Assembly (NCBI GenBank): GCA_016800925.1
Contig: JABCPU010000074.1
Span: 124,001 to 188,000, forward strand
Origin: Suillus spraguei
Lineage: Eukaryota > Basidiomycota > Agaricomycetes > Boletales > Suillaceae
Length of the DNA: 64,000 nt
Direction of reading: 5' to 3'
Below the pieces are notes generated by a model. The model had not been told where the DNA came from, made no database searches, and saw nothing but the letters and a program-made list of their open reading frames with translations. This document shows positions 32,548 through 42,222 of the stretch, piece after piece (the first letter of the stretch is position 1; every line of letters starts with the position of its first letter). Position numbers and translations under genes: made by a program.

Positions 32548-32695
32548 GCGAGGTGGCACGGGGGTGTTGTCTACTTATCTAAACGAGGAGGCGATGGTAG
32601 TGGTGACGGAAGTATGTACGCCAGACCATCAGAAGAATGATTAGGTCAGTGGCGCACATTAACCAAGGATTGAACAGAAAATCCATGTCACTTGA
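32548..32695 (-). pseudogene. UBA2 3'-end fragment
   Basis: On the plus strand this matches 37973-38140, the last-exon start of UBA2, sharing GACGAGGAGGCGATGGTAGTGG and the flanking intron boundary region (CATGTCACT). Reverse translation resembles the Pro/Ser-rich linker of UBA2 but is interrupted. It abuts the duplicated 21.5-kb locus, giving a composite of two host segments. Confidence 0.7.
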
Positions 32696-33054
32696 ACGAC
32701 AGCCAATCTGGATCACCTCGAAGCACGACTAAGGTAGTTCACCCACATGATAACTTGACTATGGTATCAGATTCAAGCCAATGCAGGAGGTGGGTAGATA
32801 TCCAATGTTACAATACAAGATATACCCACTGAAATGGATCATTTGCACCATTCGCAATGCTCCTCGAAGTTTTTCGTTAGAAGAGACCCACCCGACATAG
32901 GGTCACCGACCAAAGGATTGATATGGTGCAAAAAAGAAAGGGATAGATAATTGTTGACATTATGAAATCTCTCGTATTCTTGTGTGTGTCAGTGTGTACC
33001 AAGTCCCATGATTCGAGGGCTTGGGTGGCATGTGCCTGCGACAAGGCTGTCAGG
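32696..33054. other. Spacer, no feature seen
   Basis: No gene or repeat I can support. Confidence 0.4.
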
Positions 33055-33640
33055 AGAAACATACATTAGTTGGTTCCATTGACGGTACGCATGTCACTTA
33101 CACCTGTTTCAAGTACCTCGGAACCAGCGTGGCGGTCCATCCTTTTTCAAGGCCTCCTTCAAAGCTATGTATTCTTCTTCCCGCGGTGCGGTTGTTGGTA
33201 ACTGTTCCCAAAAATCTGTTGCAGCGAAGGCGATGCACCAATAGCGCTTCCCCTGTAGCGTTTTCACTCGACGTAATCTGGTGTAGGTGTAAACGCCTGT
33301 CTCTGTCCTGACATCCCTCGAAGCCAGGCAAATGATCTCCATTGCGTCACCTTGCGTCTTGGGGCGCGGATGACCCAACTCAATACCTCGTTGGAATAAC
33401 CATTCCTCTCCCAGCAGATATCCGCAGAATTTTCCCATAACTACGATGCTTGAAAAGAGTGTTAAAATACAGAGACGGTTCAGATGGCAACTGTGTGCGC
33501 TTACCTCGGATTTGCGATGTTTAGCAGGGTGTTGAAAACGTTGAAGCTAAGTTTGAATGAACCTTCCAAGTTGCAACTGTTCAACTCAAACTATATAGTG
33601 CGTCGTGTGACATGGCACGTGCAGGTGGACAACTCGAAAA
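33055..33640 (-). repeat. Duplicated segment, partner at 29398-29930
   Basis: Direct-orientation copy about 3.66 kb from its partner. It is longer because of a small insert in the upstream leader (near 33515) and extra promoter sequence. Confidence 0.8.
33109..33438 (-). CDS. Orphan 109-residue protein, copy 2
   Basis: Paralogue of 29452-29781: same length, start, stop and leader intron. The substitutions L15F, Y23H, R29Q, D30G, Q34E, F36I, A51T, K54R and P61L are all in the N-terminal and middle part. The last 48 residues are identical. Function unknown. Confidence 0.65.
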   Translation of the reverse strand: MGKFCGYLLGEEWLFQRGIELGHPRPKTQGDAMEIICLASRDVRTETGVYTYTRLRRVKTLQGKRYWCIAFAATDFWEQLPTTAPREEEYIALKEALKKDGPPRWFRGT

Positions 33641-33829
33641 GACCAAAGAAAAGTATTGCCATCAGCGAACCAGTAGACATATTAAGATGTTATATTTAAC
33701 CATGTGTTGTTAAAATCGCAACAATCTCTGTAAACCTGGTGGGCAAAATATTTGACCTTCCTGAGGAAAGATAAGTTTACAAGTGAAATACATCACTGAC
33801 TCCAGCGCAGAGGGGCATGTTTGTGCTCA

Positions 33830-34477
33830 TAGTGTGTGTGCTAGCGAGTTGAGATTTGTGCATCCAAAGAATTTTCCTCTCCACTTATTGCGGAATGATT
33901 GCTCACCAGAGTACACGTTGCCTTCCAGCTACGATATCAAGGGAATGACAGACTGTTGGTTGCTATCAGATCTTCTAATGTGCCGTTACTGTCATTCTGC
34001 TCTCGTTTGCAAATATCCGCACCAGCCTGTCAATGCGCTTGCAAGTTTTCAATACTACGGTCATGAAAGACTGCCCTCTGTTGTTAGCGAGCATCCGTGT
34101 ATGATCTTATGCTCATTGCCCGTGCACACACTTCACAGATCATTCATTTCTACTCATATAAGCCGAGTGAGCAGCACAATTGGCTTGACGAAGAGGCTTT
34201 TCAGCGCTACAATCAGAGCAACGTTGCGATTAGGCCGCAAGATTCTACCGAGCTCCAATTTGGTCTGCTGCCTCCTAGCCATGATCAATTACATGATGCA
34301 ATGTGCGTCATGTTCGGTGGACATGCGCCAAAACCTTCTCGAGAAACTGTCGGACAGATGCGACCGGTGCTAGTCACTAAGTCGATTGTCAACTCATTGA
34401 CCCTTTGCTTGCGAGTAACGCCTGGTGTCAGCAATGTGGAGTTGCGTACTGAGATTTATGAAATTTTAGTGGCATAG
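33830..34477 (+). pseudogene. Helitron-associated (DUF6570-like) protein fragment
   Basis: Two overlapping frames together read like the N-terminal part of basidiomycete Helitron proteins: PVNALASFQYYGHERLP in the first frame, then FDLMLIARAHTSQI-like (YDLMLIARAHTSQIIHFY), NVAIRPQDSTELQFGLLPPSHDQLHDAMCVMFGG and PVLVTKSIVNSL in the second. The frame change at about 34095 and the lack of any replication-initiator or helicase region show a truncated, broken relic. Neither Helitron end was identified. Confidence 0.55.
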
Positions 34478-35529
34478 CTGACGGAAAAGGGAAACCTCCT
34501 GTACGAAGTTTCCAGCACTTCATATTACTTCTACCACATGTCATACACATATATTTCTATGGCAAAATGAAATAAAACCAATTCAAAAATGCTAACAATC
34601 AAAATCCCAGTCAGACCAAAGCTCAAAGCGGCCTGGGAGCCACGAACCGCTGCAGTTCTAACTTCTCAGACTCGCCTGCGCCATATGTCAAATGATGATA
34701 AGAGAACGAGGCACCTCTTGAAGGCTGACTGGTCGACCAAAAATCTAGTAGAAGAAGACGATAAGGTTGAGGTTGATCAGCTGGAGTTGCATGTCGTCCG
34801 TATTGTAATCATCTGTGGAGGCGTGCATAAGTACGCTCGTTCTTGCTAGTTTCATCGAAGATAACATACTTTAAGCCATCGCCAACAAAGAATAAGGATA
34901 ATGTGGTGATAGTGATGTTATGCTCGACTGGAAGCCAGGTGCAAATCTGGTTCTTCGGAGAAGAGGTCTTCAACTACTAAGCACTCATGTGATCATTCTC
35001 GCGCGGCAGACAAGTAGAGAAGGGGGGCCTAGCAACAGTACCAAGTTCTTCAAACATGCATGTTTCGCAAACGAAAGCAGAGGCTGGCCTGAGAAACAAC
35101 TCGACCTCCCAACTATGATCCTAGAGTGCGAGTGCACATTATTCTATATCGTTGCTTATTTGTCGGTTGACCATGGCGTATAGACGATGACGAGAAGAGG
35201 GAAGGCGAAGCGTCGTTTTCGATATTTGTTGGCAATGAACGGCGTCCGAAAGGTTGGTCACAGCCACTAAGTCACGCTCTCACACGGAGAGGACTACATC
35301 TCCGAAGTGTATGTCTCGATCTTGCTTGACCTCAGATTCCTGTCTTGCCACATTTTATCCGGAAGTCGAATCCTTGCACTCATGATGGCTCGGATTGCAA
35401 CTATCTTGTCATCACTTTGGACTGACATAGCTAAAGTTCCCAAGTAATGATCGCGTTCGCTAGGACATATAATGGGTTACCGAGTATGATATGACTTTCC
35501 AGTGAGCCATTTTCTCCGCTGCATCCTTG
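34478..35529. other. Gene-poor stretch
   Basis: Open frames at 34589-34849 and 34920-35183 have no recognisable domain or splice context. No repeat structure noted. Confidence 0.4.
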
Positions 35530-36802
35530 ATGACACTCCTGGCTTTATCAATCGTGGGATTGTCCGTTGAAATTCGCAATTCCCGCATCACCCTCCCCAT
35601 GACCAGGAGCCTAAAATTCTCCAATGATACCAACCTCGTGCAGCAGGATGAAGCTCGCTTGGCGGCCTTTAGAGACTACAGCACAAATGGCAGACGTGCT
35701 CATGTTCCTTTGATAAACGCTTATAATGGCTACATTGTATCAGTTGGCATTGGTGCTCCCCCCACAATCTGTAAGTTCAACACTGAGAAAACATGCAGCT
35801 GCTAATGTATCATTGAAGACAACTTAGTTGTCGATGCCGCTACTGCGAACACGCGGGTTGGCGCCAGAACTCAGTACGCGCCAACCAGCTCCAGCTCTAA
35901 CATTAAACAGCCTGTGGGACAAGCTTACGGTTCTGCCTCTTTGGTATGACATACAATAATATAATAAGCCTACGATCATCTATGGGAATGCTATACACTG
36001 ATACCATCACTTTCGTTGATGGGCTCACCATGAAAAGGATATCAATCGATGTCGCTTCTACTTCGCGTGGCCTCAATGGTGTTGACGGTATCATTGGCAT
36101 CAGGCCTACAGCGTCATCACTCGGCATCCTACGAAATTCACACGAAGAAACGATCCAGACCGTCACTGACTTACTGTTTAGCCGGGGCGTCATTTCTCAT
36201 CCCCTTGTTGGTATCTTTTTCCAGCCCTCCATTGCCGCAAGGCGCAGACGGCTATGAAGAGCTCAGCTTTGGTGAAACTGACCCTGCCATGTATATCGGC
36301 AACATTGCGTACACGTAGGCTACCTCAGCCCCTGATAAATCCAGACTGATAGCAATTATTTTGTTTCAGTCCTACCACCGCCACCCCCGCTCAGCGAGGC
36401 AATGGGGTATCAATCAGAGAATCAATTATCCACCTTTCTCTTGATTGCCTCCGGTGTGTGTCTAGAGTCCGCAAGTAATAATGGTCTAATCAGCGTTCGA
36501 TAGATGCCTGTGAGAAATACCGGGCTGCAACCAGCGCTGATTCAGATCCGGCGACTAATCTTCTCACTATTACTCCTGACCAGTACGATGCCCTACAGGA
36601 CTTGAAATTACACATTGGCGGTGCTAATGTTGACGACAATACTATATATCTCGTCGTCAGAAGCCTTGGCAGACCCACTGGCTCAGGGCTTGACTTTATG
36701 AATGGCTACGTATTCTTCCAGCGCTTCTACACTGTTTTCGATACTGGCGACTCCCTGGTCAGTTTTGCGACGACTCCGTTCACTTCTGCCACCACCAACT
36801 AA
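35530..36802 (+). pseudogene. Decayed A1-family aspartic protease gene
   Basis: The fragments follow pepsin-type basidiomycete proteases: a signal-like MTLLALSIVGLSVEIRNSRITLP, YIVSVGIGAPPT, YTDTITFVDGL, VDGIIGI, FGETDPAMYIGNIAYTP, GLDFMNGYVFFQRFYTVFDT and FATTPFTSAT. The first active-site motif is altered, DAATANT where DTGSSNT is expected. The second DTG region is missing or scrambled between LSLDC and EKYRAATSAD. The intron after the YGSASL segment (35943) lacks an AG at the expected end. Both motif losses and the splice damage point to a pseudogene. A non-catalytic homologue is the alternative. Confidence 0.7.
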
Positions 36803-37794
36803 TATGGAATTGCGCAACTGGCTGAAAGTTGGCAGTTGTGTACACCATATATTGCATCTTTATTGCTAGAGCTTGGGTGACCAGTGACCAGTGCGTGACG
36901 CTCCGAATGCTACTCTAATAAACTGCGCAATACAACATCGAGTGCGCGATACACTGCTAGCTGCACGATACACTACTAACTGCACGATACACTTTATCTT
37001 ACATCTGTGTAGCTACTTCTACTAGTAAACTGAGTGGCCAAAATTTTCGAAGCTGGGCTAGACAAGCAAGTATTTTTGCAAGATTGTCAGCTGTACAAGC
37101 GATGACATGACTGAAAGCACTAACATGGCTACCCATCCGTTCCACTCCAGCTGCTTCCAGTGCTCCTCAGATCTCTTTTGCTTCATGTAAGTTCCTGCAT
37201 GACCATAGCAGAGATAGTTGGTCCATTTCTGAACTGTGGTTATTGAACATGACTGATCGAGTCTGATTCAAAGTTCACATAAGGGAAGCTGAGCCATTCA
37301 CATTGGTCCAATGTCCACTGTTCAAGCCTGAGGACTTGTGGAAGCCTTGAACCTATTCCAGACCTCTCTGAACTGATTTTGTGTGCATACCTGAGGTACA
37401 ATTGAAAGTACCCGAGAGACATGTCTGTCACATCAGAAAGGACACCAGCTCGTCCAATCAGACTGTCAGTTGAACATCAGTGAGTTTGCTTTGCAGGACT
37501 TGCCAAGACTAATGCCAATTTCCCAATTTAGCACTCACTTTGTGGTCTCTTCTGCCAGTGCCAGCCTTACTCAGGCTACTGCAGTGCAGAGATCACCCAT
37601 ATCCTGCCCACCTTCTCTGTTTCTACCTATTACTTCATGTGCGCACACAGTACTTGGCATGATCATTCGAGTTGCCATACCGACCATCAACAAGGTCGCA
37701 CCTTTGAGTGATACTATGTGCACCTCGATGTCTGCAACTGAACCACTTAGAACATTCAATAACATAGGCAAGACAAGAAAACGGGGCAAGGGTC
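36803..37794. other. Spacer with possible relic
   Basis: On the minus strand 37440-37240 reads TDMSLGYFQLYLRYAHKISSERSG..LPQVLRLEQWTLDQCEWLSFPYVNFESD without a stop, which looks like a decayed transposon-borne or repeated gene, not identified. At 37630-37685 there is a short match to the LINE target region (ACTTGGCATGATCATTCGAGTTGCCATACCGACCA). TGCACGATACACT is repeated near 36940-36995. Confidence 0.4.
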
Positions 37795-40329
37795 TCAATC
37801 AATTTCAATCACGTCATCCTCTATTTTGTCATCCTTGCTGCTCAATATCAGCAGTCCGTCCTCCTCTAACCTCCTCCTCTTGTTGGGACTCGCAATATTC
37901 ACTACCGAGGTTGTGCCATTTGTATCTGTCTTGGCGCGTTTGGAAAACGGTCCGACTTCCAAAAGTTCGTCATCTGGGGCGGACCGCTTGCGAGATGGCG
38001 CGGGAGGGGGAGTTGACTGCTGCTTCTCTAGACGAGGAGGCGATGGTAGTGGTGACGGAAGTATGTACGCCGGACCATCAGAAGGATGGTTCGGTCTGCG
38101 GTACACATTAACCAATGACTCGATAAAAATGCATGTCACTCACGGTAGTATGCTCAACGCAACTACAATCGTTCCCCACTCCTCCTCCTCATCCACAATT
38201 GTCAGGAACTTGCCTCTTCCAACATTCAAACTCTCCAGTGTCCGTCCAAGGTTATCATCCCAGTCGGGATCGCTAAGGATGCGCTTGTCTTCGTAGACGC
38301 TAACATCCCTTTTATCACTGCCGAGTATGCCATCTACAAGTTCACTTAATGTTACACGAGCGGGGTCACACAAAACTTTGGTGTAGGTGTCTCGGCAGAC
38401 ACCACATTTAGGATTCGGTGGGCACATAGTGCTTGTACTGAGAGGATTGGTTGGCTTGAACTGCACGTGGACATTGCGCAGTTGCGCGTATGATTTGCGA
38501 AGGAGATGAAGTGCTTGCAAAACTATGAGGCCGGAAATGATGGCATTGGTGGTCGCAATTGCAGGAATGATATTTCCTGCCATTTCTGGGAAAAAATGAG
38601 TTGTAAAAGAGGAACGGCAACATTGAAACAGACCTTTGATTTCCCAGCGTGTCTTGCGATCGATGTAGTATGCCGCAGAACGAAGATTTGCAGCAGCGGT
38701 GACGAAATCAAGCGTATCATCATCATCTTTGTCGAAGGAAATGACATCTTCACCTTTGCGAAGCCGCTCGGCAAGTCGATTTGTACTGCGATCCTCGTTT
38801 AGAAATCTAATTCATTGCATGACACCTATGCCTACCTTGATATGAAAAGCTCCAAGGTGTCGTGCAAACTGAGTGCCCGTTGATCCCTTAGTCCCGAAAC
38901 ACCATTCGACGAACTAGATGACGAAGACATCGAAGGGGTCTTTCCATTCGTGTGGCCGTTCGCTGGCTGGAAGTGGATTATCTGCGCACTCCCGGTAGTT
39001 GTACTCGAGTTCGAAGGTCGTTGTATGAAAAATCTCCCTTCCTGGATAGCGGTGAAATCAAGAGGCGTCGGTGCCGCACGTGCGCGCCACATGTCAGACA
39101 TTGATAACAGATTGAGGATGTCAGAGTGGAAAACCTGCAGAGAATCAATACCTCAAGGTCACCTTTGGATAAGGCGTGAAATAAGACCTTCTTGAATACA
39201 CGTTGAGCCACATCCTCTGTTGTCTGTGCTCGGAGTGCACTTCGAACTGCTTTATACGCGAGCGCCTCTTTGCGTAGAGCAGCAATTTCTTCGGCTGTGT
39301 GAAACGCCTCCTTAGCAATGCATACAGACCTTCAGGGTAATCAAATCTACCGTTTTCTCCTTGCTTCTCCGCTTCATCGAGTTCGTCTGTCCCATCTTCG
39401 TCCTCACCAAACAGTTGCCTGACATCACAGTGCAGTATCTTTTTACCAGAAACACATTGATAAACTTACGGTAGTAAGTAGCTCTTCGCCCAAACAATGC
39501 AATGAATAGGCTGAGACGGTGTAGACCGAATCGTGCACACTGGGAAAGTTGTTGGTGTAGGTTTCGGCACACAGTCAAAACATTCTGTGCGATCCTGAAT
39601 AAGAAATCTTTCAACAACACAGCCTCATCAACTAAAATGTCCAATACCTTGAGTAAAGGCTGTACTTGACCAAGGTATCCAGCAGTGCCAGATTCGACTA
39701 GAGGAACACCAGCAGCCATGCACATCTTATTAACATGTCTTCGCGCATCTGGAATGCGATTCCGTCAAACCACGTTGAATTTAAGTCATCAGTTATCATT
39801 ACCGAGATTGTCTAGTGCATTCAGGACAATGTCAAAACCACTGAACCATTCAATGTCAAACTGTGCTTCTTTTATGTTTGCATAAATGGGATGAATGTTA
39901 ACATTGGGGTTGAAGGCACCAGCGGTTTGGGCTGCTACCTTGCGGGCCAATGCTATGATGTTACCCCGGAGCAAGATCTGTCAATTGGGCAGCTTACCGT
40001 GGCTTTGCTATGTTTGATATCTTTCTTTTTGAAAAGAAACTGCCTATTCAGGTTCGAAAGGTCTATGGTGTCTAGGTCAAGTAGGGTTATGTGGCCAAAG
40101 CCCGTCAAGACGATATTCTTCACTGTCACATATTATATCATAATCACGGAATGCAACACAAAAATATATTCTTCAAAGACTTACAAAGTTCGCATCCTAT
40201 TCCTCCTGCCCCAACTAGTAGAACTTTCGTCTCAGACAACTTCTCACAAAGCTCGGGACCCAAGATGGCTTGCGCATGAGCAGATCGAGATGACGTCTTG
40301 CTAGCACCGTTCATAGAAGAGCGTGACAT
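37795..40329 (-). CDS. UBA2: SUMO-activating enzyme subunit 2 (UBA2)
   Basis: Catalytic half of the SUMO E1, which with AOS1 adenylates SUMO and carries it as a thioester in the nucleus. About ten exons. The adenylation fold has [15 protein letters not shown] and [19 protein letters not shown]. The catalytic Cys lies in [20 protein letters not shown]. The zinc site is CFDC with [11 protein letters not shown]. After [15 protein letters not shown] and [14 protein letters not shown] comes the ubiquitin-like domain, ending in a Pro/Ser-rich tail with basic KRRRLEEDG that could be a nuclear signal. Apparent frame breaks at 39320 and 39150 vanish with 56-bp and 53-bp introns. The start [10 protein letters not shown] was chosen as the ATG nearest the conserved domain. 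Confidence 0.9.
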
Positions 40330-40611
40330 TCCACAGGAGGGATCAACGTAAAGTTTCCTCGAAAGTAGCTTCGAAAATGTTGACCTGCGCTCTGCTGACG
40401 ACTGCAAGAATTCAAAGGTAAGGGAGCGCCGCAAAGGCGGCCTCATGCGTGACTCGATATTTCTCGGTCACGCGTCGGGCGTCACGCGTTCAAGAATGTC
40501 ACGCCTTCAACTTACAGCAGCTCACGGCTATGGTCAGCCACTAGGGCATCGTGCATTGAGTAATCAATCAAGCTCATAAGCTTAAGTAGTGGAAAAAATA
40601 CTGCTCGGTAT
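40330..40611. promoter_or_regulatory. UBA2 upstream region
   Basis: A short spacer between the UBA2 start and the stop of the next minus-strand gene. It contains repeated GTCACGCGT/ACGCGTGAC-like words near 40447-40505 that could be regulatory. Confidence 0.35.
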
Positions 40612-41283
40612 CTAAATGTCGTGTTTCCATCCCACTTCGTGACCATTTTCAATCATTGGCTCCACAAATCCTCGGAATGTCCACGAAGGGAGTTCAGCAA
40701 CAATTTCCCCGCCGCTCTGTAAGATACTACAATCTTGAGACCAGCGCATGCCATATCCTTCTGCCACTCGTACTTCATATACCAGGACTTGATGCGGTAG
40801 CCAATGTAGATTCCTCCAAGTCGAATTGTCCACCACTCGTTCAAATAATATCAGCGCACGTTCATTGATGGAGGAAACTGAACCGGAGGGGGTGCCCCAC
40901 CACCCTGTGTCTGCTTTAATCTGCCCTTTGTTATTTCTCTTGACTGGCAAATCCTTTGCCTCTGGTGTCTTCCCCTGGGAGCGGTGCGAATGTTTTGACC
41001 ATGCACGAGCACCAGCCGTGAGTCCCACCTTATTGGGTATGCTGAATGCTATAAGGCATTTCTCTCGTGTTGGCGGTTCAGACCCTAGCGCAGAGCCAAC
41101 GGTATACGCCAGGCCGCTTAATAAGTGTTTCGATAGCGGGTCAAGTGTTTGTTTGAGTTCAGGATGGCTCTGAATCAACTCCTGGACTCGAGAGCGCTCA
41201 AGCGCTGCAGATGGTAGCTCTTCGATGTTGAAACAGCGAGGGATGGGAATGAAGAAGTTTGACCCTATATCAACATCTGGCAT
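40612..41283 (-). CDS. Conserved fungal protein of unknown function
   Basis: A single exon of 223 residues from ATG 41283. Recognisable conserved stretches are RVQELIQSHPELKQTLDPLSKHL, ARAWSKHSHRS, DTGWWGTPSGSVSSINERAL and a C-terminal block VAEGYGMRWS..WTFRGFVEPMIENGHEVGWKH. I know these as shared among fungal hypothetical proteins but cannot name a function. No signal peptide or membrane segment. It is divergent from SDH4 with 222 bp between starts. Confidence 0.7.
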   Translation of the reverse strand: MPDVDIGSNFFIPIPRCFNIEELPSAALERSRVQELIQSHPELKQTLDPLSKHLLSGLAYTVGSALGSEPPTREKCLIAFSIPNKVGLTAGARAWSKHSHRSQGKTPEAKDLPVKRNNKGQIKADTGWWGTPSGSVSSINERALILFERVVDNSTWRNLHWLPHQVLVYEVRVAEGYGMRWSQDCSILQSGGEIVAELPSWTFRGFVEPMIENGHEVGWKHDI

Positions 41284-41505
41284 CACGAGCAATTGCAAAT
41301 TAGAGTTTGGACTCGTTGAAATGAGTTGAGGCTAATCATCATCGTCGTAGTACTTAAGTGATCGAACGAACTCGGATATAACCGGAAGCATGTGATTGGT
41401 TAGCGCCGTAGCGGCTTCGCATATCCGCGCCGCGTAGTGAGTGTGCACGGTGCCCACGACTTTTCTCTCGTACTAATTTCTTCAGCGTCGCTGACATCGC
41501 CAGCG
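41284..41505. promoter_or_regulatory. Divergent promoter, conserved protein / SDH4
   Basis: 222 bp between two start codons on opposite strands, too short for separate full promoters, so the genes probably share control elements. CATCATCGTCGTAG and CTCGTACTAATTTCTTCAG stand out. No TATA box was seen. Confidence 0.5.
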
Positions 41506-42222
41506 ATGATGTCTTCATCCATGATCCTTCGCTCAGCTCTGCCAAGAACCTTTGCTTTCGCAGCTGGACGTAATTCCCTACGATCCGCGTTGCAAGGTAG
41601 AACCTTTCTCATTCCTCATGTGTGGATCAAGCTTACCTACGTCTGAAAGTGAGAGCGGCAAGCTCGACTACGCAGTATGTACCAGGCGGACGTACGTCTT
41701 AGGAACTCTGTTTTATACCAGGAAAACTCACTCATGTTCCACAGCTATCCTGAAGGGCACGGTTAACGACCCCACGGAGTTCCCTCCTCCATCAAGAACG
41801 CATGGCTCATATCACTGGGCATTTGAGCGCATTCTTGCAGCGTCCCTTGTTCCCATGACCGCAGCTGCTTTTGTGACCTCTGGATCATCTTACCCCGTCT
41901 TCGATGGACTGCTTGGTCTCAGCTTGGTGATGCACTCTCATATTGGGGTACGTGACCGCTAGAGGTGTATGCACGAGGATATAAACGTCTATTTTTAATG
42001 CCAGTTTGACTCGATTATTGTGGACTATGTGCATAAACGCAAATTCCCTATCATTGGTCCTATCCTGACCTGGACACTGAGATCGGCCACGGTCGGCGTG
42101 CTCGTCGGTGTCTATCAGTTTAACACAAATGACATTGGTGCGATCAATGCTTCTTGTAATTTTTACCTGACTGATTTCCTGAAGGCTTGACTGAGTTGAT
42201 TGCGAAGGTCTGGACAGCATAA
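41506..42222 (+). CDS. SDH4: Succinate dehydrogenase small membrane anchor (SDH4/CybS)
   Basis: Five exons (41506-41596, 41650-41691, 41745-41947, 42005-42137, 42185-42222) give 168 residues. The N-terminus is Arg/Ser-rich with no acidic residues, a mitochondrial targeting peptide. After YVPGGPILKGTVNDPTEFPPP come three hydrophobic spans including RILAASLVPMTAAAFV, LLGLSLVMHSHIGFDSIIVDY (the heme-ligand His and quinone-site region) and VGVLVGVYQFNTNDIGLTELI. It anchors complex II in the inner membrane and takes part in ubiquinone reduction. The 42-nt second exon encodes the end of the presequence. Confidence 0.92.

Noticed and set aside
37470..38111. Plus-strand 213-codon frame
   Set aside because: It is antisense to the UBA2 last exon and has no family features. 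It is a shadow.
39130..39340. Apparent frameshifts and 17-20 bp 'introns' in UBA2
   Set aside because: Choosing introns of 53 bp (after VFKK) and 56 bp (after QGEN) with proper GT..AG ends restores the full conserved protein in phase.
39960..40020. Upstream-looking frame [12 protein letters not shown] as part of UBA2
   Set aside because: It falls inside a 67-bp intron. Splicing ACG directly to GTA GCA GCC gives the family sequence KATVAAQTAG.
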